A DNA stretch of 64,000 nucleotides, taken from positions 1 through 64,000 of the forward strand of contig JANWHQ010000031.1 of NCBI GenBank assembly GCA_025450315.1. The letters are read 5' to 3'. Below are positions 35,810-44,224 of the stretch, piece by piece. The position numbers were made by a program, and so were the translations under genes. This stretch comes from Caulobacteraceae bacterium. Its GTDB lineage: Bacteria > Pseudomonadota > Alphaproteobacteria > Caulobacterales > Caulobacteraceae. The notes beneath the pieces are model-generated. The model did not search any database, had not been told where the DNA came from, and was given only the letters and a program-made list of their open reading frames with translations. Numbering within the stretch: the stretch's first letter is position 1; each line of letters begins with the position of its first letter.

Positions 35810-36670
35810 TCAGTTCGACAATGGGTCCACGACCAGCGACGGGTCAGGGTCCGCGTGCTCGGCCAAGGAATTGGCCGCATAACGCAGGTAGTACTCCCGC
35901 GCGGCCAGCCGCTCGGTATGGAAGCGATGGGCGGCGTTTGGATCGTACCACTTGAGGCCGAAGTGGCTCGCCACCGAGGGGTGCACGGGAACCTGGATGT
36001 GCCCCATCCCGCCGGACGCTTCGACCAGGTCGCTCTTGGGCGGCTCCACGCCGATGGCCTCGAAGATCTTCTGTCGAAGCTCGAACAGCAGCGGAACGGA
36101 CGGATGGTTGCGCGTCTCGAACATCTTGGTGTCGACGAATCTGTCAAAAACGTCGCGCGCCAGGGGCACCTCCGCGCGCTCGTCGAGGAACTCGGCCTTC
36201 TTGAGGTTGATCTCATGGAAGCGGGGCAGATCGTAGAGCTGATCAAGCGGCGAGGCGAAGAAACGGTCGACCGCCTGCTCGGGTGTCAGGCCTTCGTTGA
36301 GAAACTCCAGGATCAGCCGGTCCCCATAAGGGAAACGGCCGCCGGGATAGTCCGGCTCGGGCGTGCTGCGCGGATCGTCGATCATGGTCGGCCAGAGGCT
36401 GCTGCCCCACAGGATGGGAAAGCGGACGATCCGGCAGTCGCCCGGGACGTCCTGCTGGTGTGGCAGCTCTGGCGCCTTGTGGGCGATCTGCTCCAGAAGG
36501 ATCGCGCATCGGGCCACGTCCTTGGCCTTAAGCTCACCCTGGTTGTTCTTCCTGAAGTTGCGGAAGTAGATGATGTCGTAATCTTCGCTGAGTTCCGGGC
36601 TTTCCTGCAGGGCGCGGCAGAGGAAGTTGCTCTGGCAATTTCCAGCAACGATCAGACTGCGGTTAGCCAC
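35810..36670 (-). CDS. WcbI-family polysaccharide biosynthesis protein B
   Basis: A 286-residue WcbI-family protein with IVAGNCQSNF at the N-terminus, AILLEQIAHKAPELP, and FPILWGSSLWP. It shares most motifs with the next gene (34985-35800), including RNHPS and GGMGHI/GGMGDI with HPTVA/HPSVA segments, so the two arose by tandem duplication. The GTG start at 36670 overlaps the end of ACP 3 by eight bases, a strong sign of coupled translation. It may transfer the acyl chain that ACP 3 carries. Confidence 0.85.
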   Translation of the reverse strand: MANRSLIVAGNCQSNFLCRALQESPELSEDYDIIYFRNFRKNNQGELKAKDVARCAILLEQIAHKAPELPHQQDVPGDCRIVRFPILWGSSLWPTMIDDPRSTPEPDYPGGRFPYGDRLILEFLNEGLTPEQAVDRFFASPLDQLYDLPRFHEINLKKAEFLDERAEVPLARDVFDRFVDTKMFETRNHPSVPLLFELRQKIFEAIGVEPPKSDLVEASGGMGHIQVPVHPSVASHFGLKWYDPNAAHRFHTERLAAREYYLRYAANSLAEHADPDPSLVVDPLSN

Positions 36671-36944
36671 CCCCGCCCCCCGACGCCCTGGTCCCCACGA
36701 TCAAGTCGACCAGATCGCCCACGGTGTCGAGGTCGAACACCTGATCCATCGGCAAGCGCACGGCGAAATGCTTCTCGATCGCCAGCAGAAGGACGGTGTG
36801 GGACAGGGAGTCCCATCCGTCGACGTCGGGCGCCGTGGTCTCCCTGTCGATCTGGGCGTTCGGCTGGTGGAAGGTCGCCCGGATCAGGGACGTGACCTGG
36901 CCAAGAACGTCGTCGGCTTGCGAGCTCGGCGGGGCGCTGTTCAT
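36663..36944 (-). CDS. Acyl carrier protein 3
   Basis: A 93-residue carrier protein. The phosphopantetheine motif is GWDSLSHT, with Ser46. Hydrophobic helix III and LDTVGDLVDL match the ACP fold. It sits 11 bases downstream of the AMP-ligase gene, which would charge it, and overlaps the WcbI gene downstream. The Gly-rich C-terminus (ASGGGGG) is unstructured. It is distinct from ACPs 1, 2 and 4 in sequence. Confidence 0.9.
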   Translation of the reverse strand: MNSAPPSSQADDVLGQVTSLIRATFHQPNAQIDRETTAPDVDGWDSLSHTVLLLAIEKHFAVRLPMDQVFDLDTVGDLVDLIVGTRASGGGGG

Positions 36945-36955
36945 CTTGTTTCCCA

Positions 36956-38614
36956 CTAGGACCGCCCGTAAGCTTCCAAATACTTGGCCTGATTGGAAGA
37001 CCTGGCGATCTTCCCGCTCGTCGTCTTCACCAGCCATCCGGCCGGAACGAGCTTAACCGCCCGTGGCAGAAAGCCGAAATGCTCGAATATGGCCGCGCGG
37101 GCGGCCCGGACGATCTGGGGGTGGCTCGCCGCGTCCGCGTCGCTCTCGGCGAGGAGCACCAGCTCCTGGCTGCCGGTTTCGCCGCTCTCGATTCCCAGGG
37201 CGATGCACCGCCCGGGCTTGATGTCCGCCACGGTCTCGTTGACCGCGATCTCGATGTCGTGGGCGAAGACGTTGCGGCCGTTGAGGATCAGGAGGTCGTC
37301 GTTGCGGCCCAGCAGGAAGAGCTCGCCGTCATGGGCGAAGCCGACGTCGCCGGAGTGGTACCAGCCGTCGCGGATCCGGGCGGCGTTGAGGTCGGGGCGG
37401 GCGACATAGCCGCTGAACATGTAGCTGGCCTGGATGCAGACCTCGCCGACTTGGCGATCGGCCAGGATCTCGCCGTCGGGGCCTTCGATCCTGATCTTGG
37501 CGCCCGAGATGGGACGGCCCACCGACAGGACCTCGCGGCCTCCCTCGGCGCCAGGGGGCCATTCGGCGGCCCGGCCGAGGCCCAGCTCTGCGGCGTCCAG
37601 GTTGAGTGTACGGGGAGGGCGGGTCACGGTCTGGGTCACGGCGAACACCGCTTCGGCCATGGCGTAGCATACCGCCAGCTGCCGCTCGGTCACGCCCAGG
37701 CGGGCGAGGGCTGCGGCGAACAGCCTCAGGCTGTGGGCGTAGCAGGGCTCGGAGCAGTCGATGAAGGCGCGGACGTGGGAAAGGTCGGCGTCGAAGTCCT
37801 CGGGAAGGGTCCGGACCAGGTGATGCAACGCGAAATTCGGCAGCCACGCCAGGGTCCCGCGCCGCTCGGCCATGGCCGACAGCATCAGGCTCGGCTGAAC
37901 CACCCACTCGAAGGCGTCCAGCGAGACAAGGGGGACGCCGGTCAGCAGCGGCAGCATGAAACAGGCGATCAGCCCCATGTCATGGTAGAGCGGCAGCCAG
38001 GAGACGATGACGTCGTCGGCCTTGAGCTCGAGCGCCGCCGAGTAGCGCTCGATCTGCTCGCACACCGCGGCGTGGGAGAGGGCGACGCCCTTCTTCAGGC
38101 CGGTGGTGCCAGAGCTGTACTGGATGAAGGCGGTGGTCGACGGATCGATGGCGCGGGCCGGCGGCTGGGCGGCTGCCCGGGCGTCCGAGGGCGTGAACAC
38201 CCGCAGCCGCGGGAACCGCGCGCCGAGCTCGGCGGCGTTCTCGGGGTAGGTGACGGCGATCCCGATGGCGGTCTGCTCGAACACGTCGCGATGGTTGCGC
38301 CAGTAGAGCTGCGGGTCCTGGCGGGGCGAAGGATGCGGCATGAAGCTGGGAATGCAGCCGTGCAGGATGGCGCCCAGGAACGCGTAGTAGAGCTCCGGCG
38401 AGTGCTTCAGGACGATGGCGACCTGCCGCCCCTCCGCCACCTCTCCCGAGGCGAACATCGCGGCGTAGCGGTTGGATCCCTCCAGCAGGTCCGCATTGGT
38501 CAGGGTCGTCTCGGCGCCGCGGGCCCGGAAATGGCAGAACACCGCCTCCGGGGCGTCCTCGGCGCGTCGCCTGAGCGCGGCGACGATGTCGCGCAACGGC
38601 GCGCGCGGCTGCAT
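36956..38614 (-). CDS. AMP-dependent acyl-ACP/fatty-acyl-AMP ligase-like enzyme
   Basis: A 552-residue adenylate-forming enzyme. The AMP-binding P-loop is YSSGTTGLKKG around residues 165-176, with SWLPLYHDMGLI next, the A5-like YAMAEAVFAVTQ, and GWYHSGDVG...LFLLGRNDDLLILNGRNVFAHDIE as the C-terminal core; the final lysine motif TTSGKIARS is present. The YHDMGLI motif is typical of fatty-acyl-AMP ligases that load ACPs directly. ACP 3 directly downstream supports that. The start ATG at 38614 overlaps the stop of the GT-B gene (TGATG). Substrate chain unknown. Confidence 0.88.
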   Translation of the reverse strand: MQPRAPLRDIVAALRRRAEDAPEAVFCHFRARGAETTLTNADLLEGSNRYAAMFASGEVAEGRQVAIVLKHSPELYYAFLGAILHGCIPSFMPHPSPRQDPQLYWRNHRDVFEQTAIGIAVTYPENAAELGARFPRLRVFTPSDARAAAQPPARAIDPSTTAFIQYSSGTTGLKKGVALSHAAVCEQIERYSAALELKADDVIVSWLPLYHDMGLIACFMLPLLTGVPLVSLDAFEWVVQPSLMLSAMAERRGTLAWLPNFALHHLVRTLPEDFDADLSHVRAFIDCSEPCYAHSLRLFAAALARLGVTERQLAVCYAMAEAVFAVTQTVTRPPRTLNLDAAELGLGRAAEWPPGAEGGREVLSVGRPISGAKIRIEGPDGEILADRQVGEVCIQASYMFSGYVARPDLNAARIRDGWYHSGDVGFAHDGELFLLGRNDDLLILNGRNVFAHDIEIAVNETVADIKPGRCIALGIESGETGSQELVLLAESDADAASHPQIVRAARAAIFEHFGFLPRAVKLVPAGWLVKTTSGKIARSSNQAKYLEAYGRS

Positions 38615-40059
38615 CAACTGGCGGCCGCCTTGGCGGGGGATGTTGCATCCGCCTTCTGGGCCACGCCCTCCGACCTCGCCCTATGGGCGCGCGCCAGCTT
38701 GAGGGCCACCTCGCCCACCACGTCGCCGGCAGGGCGGCCAAGGCCATTGGGACGGGCGAAGGCCACGGCGAACTTCTTGCGTTTGCCCGCCTTGTCATCC
38801 TGTCCGGCCCGCACCTTCTGCAAGCCTCCGACGAAGTCTCTGAGGGTGTTGCACAGGAACATGGCCCGACTCTCCTCGAGGTAGCGGAAGTGGACCGCCG
38901 AGGACTGGGTGTTCTTGTACTGCTTGACCCTGACGGTGAAGGTCGGGACGTCCGCCAGCACCGAGTCGATCATGGCGCTGGTGTTGATCCCCAGCGAGCC
39001 GATGCAATGGGCGAACGAGGCCCGCATCATGCCGAAGTCCTCGCCCGTTTCGGGCAGGGCCCCGCCTTCAGGCCAGACCTTGATCTCATCGCTGACGATG
39101 GCGGGATAGATCTCGGCGTTCGCCGGGTGAGGCCGCACCAGGATCTGGCAGTCGGCCAGCGTCTCGCTCGCCTTCAGCTTGCCGTGCACCGCGCTGATGA
39201 ACCAGGTCTCGTCGGCGGCGATATTCTTGGACGAGCCGAGGTAGAGCAGGATCGGCCGCTTGGGGTCTAGGCCCACGGTCCGGCAGAAGGTCTCGCGGTC
39301 GATGATATCGGTGGGCGAGGTGAACCATTTGTCGAAGAAGGGCGATCCGGTGACCTTGATCTCCTCGGGCTTCAGCCCGTGGACGGCGGCGGCGTCGGCC
39401 TGCTGATAGGCGTTCCAGACGTAGAGCAGGTCCGGCTTGACGTGGAACAGGCCCTTGGTCGACAGGTTGTCCCAGCTGATGGTCAGGGCGGTGACCGGGA
39501 TGCCGAGCTTCTTGGCGGCCTTGGCGTATTCCACCTCTTCCGAATAGCGCAGGTTCTGCGGCGAGCAGATCAGCAGGTCCGGCCGCCGGCTCTGGATGAA
39601 TTCGATGATCGCCGGATCGGGCGGCACGAGGTCCTCGATCCATTCCAGGATCTTGCCGGTGATCGGCCACTTCAGGATCGCCTCGGCGAAAGGCAGATTC
39701 AGCCGCGCCTTCCAGGCGTCGCTGAGGTAGGCGCGCCACCGCTTGATGTAGAACGGCGTCGTTTCCGGCCGGGTCACATAGCTGCGATAGGTCCGCAATT
39801 CCCGTAGTTCGAAGATGAACGACCGGAAGCGGTCCTCCCGCCGCTTGAGCCAGCTCATGCGGAACGAGGGATACCTGGCGGTGAAATTCTCGATCACCGT
39901 GCGATCGATGCCGCGGAGCCACTTGGAGCTCCACTTCTTGTCGAGCAACAGTTCGACCCGGCCGCCTCGCTCGATGATGGAGGCCAGCACGGTCTCGTAA
40001 TAGGAGAAGTGGCCGATCGAGCGGCCGACGAACAGAATTCGCGGTCGGTTGCTCTTCAC
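38614..40059 (-). CDS. GT-B-like glycosyltransferase (surface carbohydrate/CDP-glycerol transferase-like)
   Basis: A 481-residue protein whose N-terminal Rossmann strand reads RILFVGRSIGHFSYYE. Later come PDLLICSPQN, TISWDNLSTKG, KVTGSPFFDKW, ILLYLGSS and CQILVRPHP, which fit CDP-glycerol glycerophosphotransferase-like or surface-carbohydrate GT-B enzymes. The GTG start at 40059 follows a strong purine-rich run GGGGGTGGGTAGG; an ATG at 40098 in frame is possible but leaves a non-conserved-looking leader. Its stop overlaps the AMP-ligase start. An Ala-rich tail ends the protein. Sugar or polyol donor not identifiable. Confidence 0.75.
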   Translation of the reverse strand: MKSNRPRILFVGRSIGHFSYYETVLASIIERGGRVELLLDKKWSSKWLRGIDRTVIENFTARYPSFRMSWLKRREDRFRSFIFELRELRTYRSYVTRPETTPFYIKRWRAYLSDAWKARLNLPFAEAILKWPITGKILEWIEDLVPPDPAIIEFIQSRRPDLLICSPQNLRYSEEVEYAKAAKKLGIPVTALTISWDNLSTKGLFHVKPDLLYVWNAYQQADAAAVHGLKPEEIKVTGSPFFDKWFTSPTDIIDRETFCRTVGLDPKRPILLYLGSSKNIAADETWFISAVHGKLKASETLADCQILVRPHPANAEIYPAIVSDEIKVWPEGGALPETGEDFGMMRASFAHCIGSLGINTSAMIDSVLADVPTFTVRVKQYKNTQSSAVHFRYLEESRAMFLCNTLRDFVGGLQKVRAGQDDKAGKRKKFAVAFARPNGLGRPAGDVVGEVALKLARAHRARSEGVAQKADATSPAKAAAS

Positions 40060-40168
40060 CCTACCCACCCCCAGGAACGACGCCCGGTCGCCGCCCATCG
40101 GTTGGGTGGATAGGTCGCCGCGTCGGCGAAGACAAGAAGTCCAGCGCCCCGCGCGCACGGATGAAATG

Positions 40169-41104
40169 TCACGCCGGCTCGAACAGGCACTGGATGATGT
40201 GGCGGCTGCCGCTGCGGACAAAGCCGCCCCGGTGCACGCCGTTGTTGTCGAACAGCACGACGTCCTTGCCGGGTCCGCAGAGCACGCGCTCCTTCGACAG
40301 CATGGCCAGGGCCTCGGGCTCGTCGCCGTTGAGATAGGGTCCGAACAGGGCGTGCACGCGGAAGGCGTCCGGCAGGGAGACGAACAGCGGGACCGGCAGC
40401 TTCAAGGTGTCGTTGGTCTTGCGGGCGATCAGCTCGAAGCTGGTCAGGACCTTGTGGGTGCCGGGCACATAGCGCATGGGTCCCTGCTCGGGGCCCACCT
40501 CGCTCATGTAGATCAGCACCTTCAGGCACGGCCAGACGTCGCTGTCGATGTGCCAGTAATCGGTTTTCAGGGCGGGAAGGCCATCGTCGTCGATCGGGCC
40601 ATAGCGCCTGGCGGTTTCGTCCTGGTTGTTCACCTGGGCGAACAGCTTCCTGATCTTCACCGGCGTGCGCAGATAGCCCCTGGCGACCTCATAGACGCCG
40701 ATCGCGTCCAGGGCCTGGTTCACGACCTTGTAGAGCGGCCCGTGCTCGGACCGTTCGAACATCACGTTCATGTGCCGGAACTTGGGTCTGCCGGCGAACG
40801 CGCGGATGCTCTCCTCGATGCCCGCGAAGGTGGCGGCCGTCGCATCGGCCATGCGGGCCTTGAGCTCGGCCGGGACCGTCAGGAGCGCGACCCCGTCGCG
40901 CTGGATCTCGTCCAGCACGGGCTGGCCGGATGGCGTGTCGGACCCGTAATCGGGATAGCCGACCTTCAGCCAGCTCTCGTAGCTCCTGGTGAACGCGGGA
41001 AGGAACAACGACAGACCGTCGGCCTCCCGCGACGCCTCCGAGGATTCGTCCGGGAACGCGAATTTCGGGTGGCGGCGATAGTCGGGGTTGGGGAGGACGA
41101 ACAT
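40169..41104 (-). CDS. Phytanoyl-CoA dioxygenase-like (PhyH) oxygenase A
   Basis: A 311-residue Fe(II)/2-oxoglutarate-dependent oxygenase of the PhyH type. The iron facial triad is visible: HIDSD (H-x-D) and, later, NNGVHRGGF (distal His), with SGSRHI containing the arginine for 2-oxoglutarate. Between them VLIYMSEVGPEQGPMRYVPGTHK is characteristic of PhyH. These enzymes often hydroxylate lipids, amino acids or sugars in glycan and natural product clusters. It ends 109 bases before the GT-B gene and is 4 bases downstream of the FkbM gene. Substrate unknown. Confidence 0.85.
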   Translation of the reverse strand: MFVLPNPDYRRHPKFAFPDESSEASREADGLSLFLPAFTRSYESWLKVGYPDYGSDTPSGQPVLDEIQRDGVALLTVPAELKARMADATAATFAGIEESIRAFAGRPKFRHMNVMFERSEHGPLYKVVNQALDAIGVYEVARGYLRTPVKIRKLFAQVNNQDETARRYGPIDDDGLPALKTDYWHIDSDVWPCLKVLIYMSEVGPEQGPMRYVPGTHKVLTSFELIARKTNDTLKLPVPLFVSLPDAFRVHALFGPYLNGDEPEALAMLSKERVLCGPGKDVVLFDNNGVHRGGFVRSGSRHIIQCLFEPA

Positions 41105-41108
41105 CGAC

Positions 41109-41867
41109 CTAGTCTTTGGCCCCCGTGGCTTCCATCGCTCGGCGGGCCTGCGATTCCTTGACCAGCATCGATTGAGCCGACTGTTCCGGGCTCTTGTGGC
41201 TGCGTTGCTGGCGCAGGATGCAGTCGGCCTTAACGAAGACGGCGTCGAACATGTAGAGCGCGCCGTCGACCTGGCGGTATCCGGGCTCGACGAACTCGTA
41301 GAACACGAAGCCCTGGCCATCCATGTAGTTGAACAGGTCCATCATGCTGGCCCGGCCCTTGGGATGGTTCTCGGCCCAGGTGCCGATCTCGAGGATCATC
41401 ATGTCGGTCTGCTTGAGGCACTCGGTCGCGCCCTGCAGGACGTGCAGCTCATGGCCCTCGACGTCCAGCTTGATCAGGAACGGCGGCGGCGGCTGCAGGT
41501 CGGCGACCACCCCGTCCAGCGTGACGACGTCCACCTTGCGGTATTCCGCGTCTTCCTTTTTGAACTTTGTATGGAAGCTGGAGCCGGTGACGCCCCGGCG
41601 GACCACCATCTTCAGGCGGCCGGGGACGTCGCCCGCCGCGGCCACCATGTAGGTCGAGCCCGGATGTTCGTCGCAGAACTTCTGCATGACCGGCTCCATC
41701 TCCGCGACGGGCTCGATCAGGATGTTGCGGGTGCCTTCGAAGACCTCGAACAGCCCCAAGGTGCCGTAGGCGAAGCCCACGTCGATGATGGTCCCAGGTC
41801 TGAAGCCGATGCGCTTGGCGTTCTCCAAGGCGGCGCGCTTGGTCAGACGTTCGATTTTCACAGCCAT
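41109..41867 (-). CDS. FkbM-family methyltransferase 2
   Basis: A 252-residue FkbM-type SAM methyltransferase. Motif I is IIDVGFAYGTLGLFEVF; NILIEPVAEM follows, and the hallmark is FLIKLDVEGHELHVLQGA. It lies 73 bases after the broken hldE, and 4 bases before the PhyH oxygenase gene. Start chosen as ATG 41867. It may O-methylate a sugar in the glycan made by this block. Confidence 0.88.
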   Translation of the reverse strand: MAVKIERLTKRAALENAKRIGFRPGTIIDVGFAYGTLGLFEVFEGTRNILIEPVAEMEPVMQKFCDEHPGSTYMVAAAGDVPGRLKMVVRRGVTGSSFHTKFKKEDAEYRKVDVVTLDGVVADLQPPPPFLIKLDVEGHELHVLQGATECLKQTDMMILEIGTWAENHPKGRASMMDLFNYMDGQGFVFYEFVEPGYRQVDGALYMFDAVFVKADCILRQQRSHKSPEQSAQSMLVKESQARRAMEATGAKD

Positions 41868-41940
41868 GCGTGCATGCCCAATGGTGGCGCTCTGGGGCCT
41901 TATAGCCGATCCGCGCATGAGCGGGAGAGGGCGGCTCGGC

Positions 41941-43381
41941 CTATCGCGATGGACGTCCGCCCCGCCGAACCAGATCGGTGGTGGAGTGCCCGAGGGCAAG
42001 CGGCGACAGCACCAGCCTGCCGCCGTAGGACGCCACCACCTCGGCCCCCACGACCGTTTCGGCGGCGTGGTCCGCCCCCTTGATCAGCACGTCCGGCCGG
42101 ATGAGCTCGATCAGCGCCAGCGGCGTGTCCTCCTCGAACAGCACCACCAGATCGACGCAGCGCAGGGCGCCGATGATCGCCGCCCGCGCCGCCTGCGCTT
42201 GCAGAGGACGCTCCTCCCCCTTCAGGCGGCGCACCGAGGCGTCGGTGTTCAAGGCGACAATCAGCCGGTCTCAGGCGTCCTTGGCCGCCTGGAGCAGCTG
42301 CACATGGCCTGGATGCAGCAGGTCGAAGCAGCCGTTGGCTAGGCCGACGGCGAGCCCCTGCGAGCGCCAGCCCTCGCGGATGAGGGCGGCCTCCTGCCGC
42401 TCCACCAGCCGGCCCGGAGCGGGCTCGCGCGGCGGGGCTCCAGCCAGGGCCTGGGCCAGTTCCTCGGGCGCCAGGGCGGAGGGCCCGCTCCTGGCGACCG
42501 CCACGCCGGCGGCGGCGTTCGCGAGCTGGGCGGCTTGGATCAGCTCGGCGCCCGCGGCCAGGGCCAGAGCGCAAACGGCGATGACGGTGTCGCCGGCGCC
42601 GGAAACGTCCCGGACGGCCTGGGCGCGCGAGGTTTCGCGCCAGATCTCCTCCTCGCCCTGGAAGAGCGCCATGCCCTGTTCGGACTGGGTCACCAGGACC
42701 GCAGCGCCAGTCGCTCGGCCGGCCGCCCGCGCCGCCCGCAGGATCGAAGCCTCGCTGTCGCAGGGTTCGGACGTCGCCTGGGCCAGCTCGGCCCGGTTGG
42801 GCGTCAGGACGGTCGCGCCCCGATAGAGGCTGAAGTCGGGATGCTTGGGATCCACCAGCACGGGGACCCCCCGATCCCGGGCCGCGGCCAGAACGCGGGA
42901 CATCAGTTCGGCGGTGACCACGCCCTTGGCGTAATCGGAGACGACGACGCAATCGCACCCGTCGAGCTGGGCCTCGGCCGCTTCCATCAGCTCGCGGCCG
43001 GCGTCGGCGCCGACCCCGATCGTCTCCCGGTCGACCCGCAAAAGGTGGCGGTCGGCGGCGAGGTAACGGGTCTTCCGGATGGTGTGGCCCCTGGGATCGG
43101 TGACCAGGGCCGCCCGCACCCCGGCTTGCCGGATCAGCCCTGGAGCCGCTCGCCCGCCGCATCCGGTCCGATGACACCGACGACGACGGCTTCGCCCCCG
43201 AGGCTTGAGACATTCATCGCGACGTTCGCGGCCCCACCCGCGCTCCAGCAGTCGGCATTGACGTGGAGCACCGGGACCGGCGCGCCGGCGAGGTCCGATC
43301 GGTCGTTCCCGACACGTAATGGTCGACCATCACGTCCCCGATGACGAGGACCCGCCGCCCCTGAAGTTGCTCGATCAGCAT
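41941..43381 (-). pseudogene. hldE: hldE pseudogene (bifunctional heptose kinase/adenylyltransferase), three lesions
   Basis: The minus strand encodes pieces that align in order with the whole of HldE (RfaE): an N-terminal kinase start (LQGRRVLVIGDVMVDHYVSG), APVPVLHVNADCWSAGGAANVAMNVSSL in another frame, RKTRYL...LLRVDRE and DVSGAGDTV in a third segment, then NGCFDLLHPGHV and DRLIVALNTDASVRRLKG of the adenylyltransferase. The pieces are split by an apparent 1-base loss at about 43280-43291, another at about 43134-43141, and an in-frame TGA at 42271-42273. HldE makes ADP-D-glycero-D-manno-heptose. The intact gmhB lies just upstream. Several lesions in one gene argue for decay, though assembly error is possible. 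Confidence 0.85.
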
Positions 43382-43399
43382 GTCAGGCCCTTGGCGGCG

Positions 43400-44005
43400 C
43401 TAGAGCGGCAGCAACGGCAGGCCGTCGAGCAGCGACTTCGCCGTGACGACCCGGAAGTCCCCCCTCGGCCCGGCTGGCGCCGGGTCGGCGCGGTCGTCCG
43501 CATCGGGGACCGTCCCGACTCGCAGTCCGCCCGCCAGACCGGCGGCGCGACCGGCCTCGAGGTCGCGCGCCCGGTCGCCCACGATCCAGGAGCGGCCCAG
43601 GTCCAGGCCCATGCCGTCTGCGGCGGCCAGCAGCATGCCGGGCCCGGGCTTGCGCCAGGCGTGCGCCGCGCGCCGAAACGCGCCCAACCCCTGGGGATGA
43701 TAGCCGCAGGCCAGCACCGCATCGAGCCAGGCGCCGGCCGCCGCGAGCCGGCGCTCGATCTCGGCCTGGACCGCCTCGAACGCGGCCCAGTCGTAATAGC
43801 CGCGCGCCACCCCGGACTGATTGGTCACCACGACCACCGGCGCGCCGCGGCGATTCAGCGCGGAGATCGCCTCGGCCGCTCCGTCCATCAATCTCACCTG
43901 CCGGGGATCGGACAGATAGCCGGGATCCTCCACGACGACGCCGTCGCGATCGAGGAACGCCGCCCCGGCGCCCCGGCGAGGGAGCGGCGATGCGGGCGGG
44001 CGCAT
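43400..44005 (-). CDS. gmhB: D-glycero-D-manno-heptose 1,7-bisphosphate phosphatase (GmhB)
   Basis: A 201-residue HAD-IIIA phosphatase. Motif I is FLDRDGVVVED (two Asp), motif II VVVVTNQSGVARG, then the YHPQG...RKPGPGML segment typical of histidinol-phosphatase/GmhB proteins, and IVGDRARDLEAG as motif IV. GmhB removes the 7-phosphate in ADP-heptose synthesis. It is first in the minus-strand block and sits 18 bases before the broken hldE. ATG 44005 is chosen; a GTG at 44035 would add ten residues. It appears intact though its pathway partner is not. Confidence 0.88.
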   Translation of the reverse strand: MRPPASPLPRRGAGAAFLDRDGVVVEDPGYLSDPRQVRLMDGAAEAISALNRRGAPVVVVTNQSGVARGYYDWAAFEAVQAEIERRLAAAGAWLDAVLACGYHPQGLGAFRRAAHAWRKPGPGMLLAAADGMGLDLGRSWIVGDRARDLEAGRAAGLAGGLRVGTVPDADDRADPAPAGPRGDFRVVTAKSLLDGLPLLPL

Positions 44006-44052
44006 CCAGCATCCCAATGCATCCACCAGCCCCACCGCGCGCCCGCGGCCCC

Positions 44053-44068
44053 GCCGTTCAAGAACGGC
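44053..44068. repeat. Inverted repeat upstream of gmhB
   Basis: GCCGTTC-AA-GAACGGC is a perfect 16-base palindrome with 7-base arms, in the 219-base gap between gmhB (minus) and the PhyH-like gene (plus). It could be an operator; no partner regulator was seen. Confidence 0.3.
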
Positions 44069-44224
44069 CGTCAGGCTAGCGGAGTTGGCCCCGGACCGCC
44101 ATCGAGGCTCAGCCGGCGAGGAGCGGGGCCTTCCGAGGCGCGCGGCGCGCTGTTAGAACAGGCTCAGCCCAGCCAAGCTGGACAGGGCGCAGGCGTCTTG
44201 GGCGCGGCCGCCGGAGCCGATTTC

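Noticed and set aside
41941-42252. The hldE adenylyltransferase end as an independent small gene starting at TTG 42252
   Set aside because: It lacks the nucleotide-binding GCFDLLHPGH motif, which is encoded just before the in-frame stop; it is a piece of the broken hldE.
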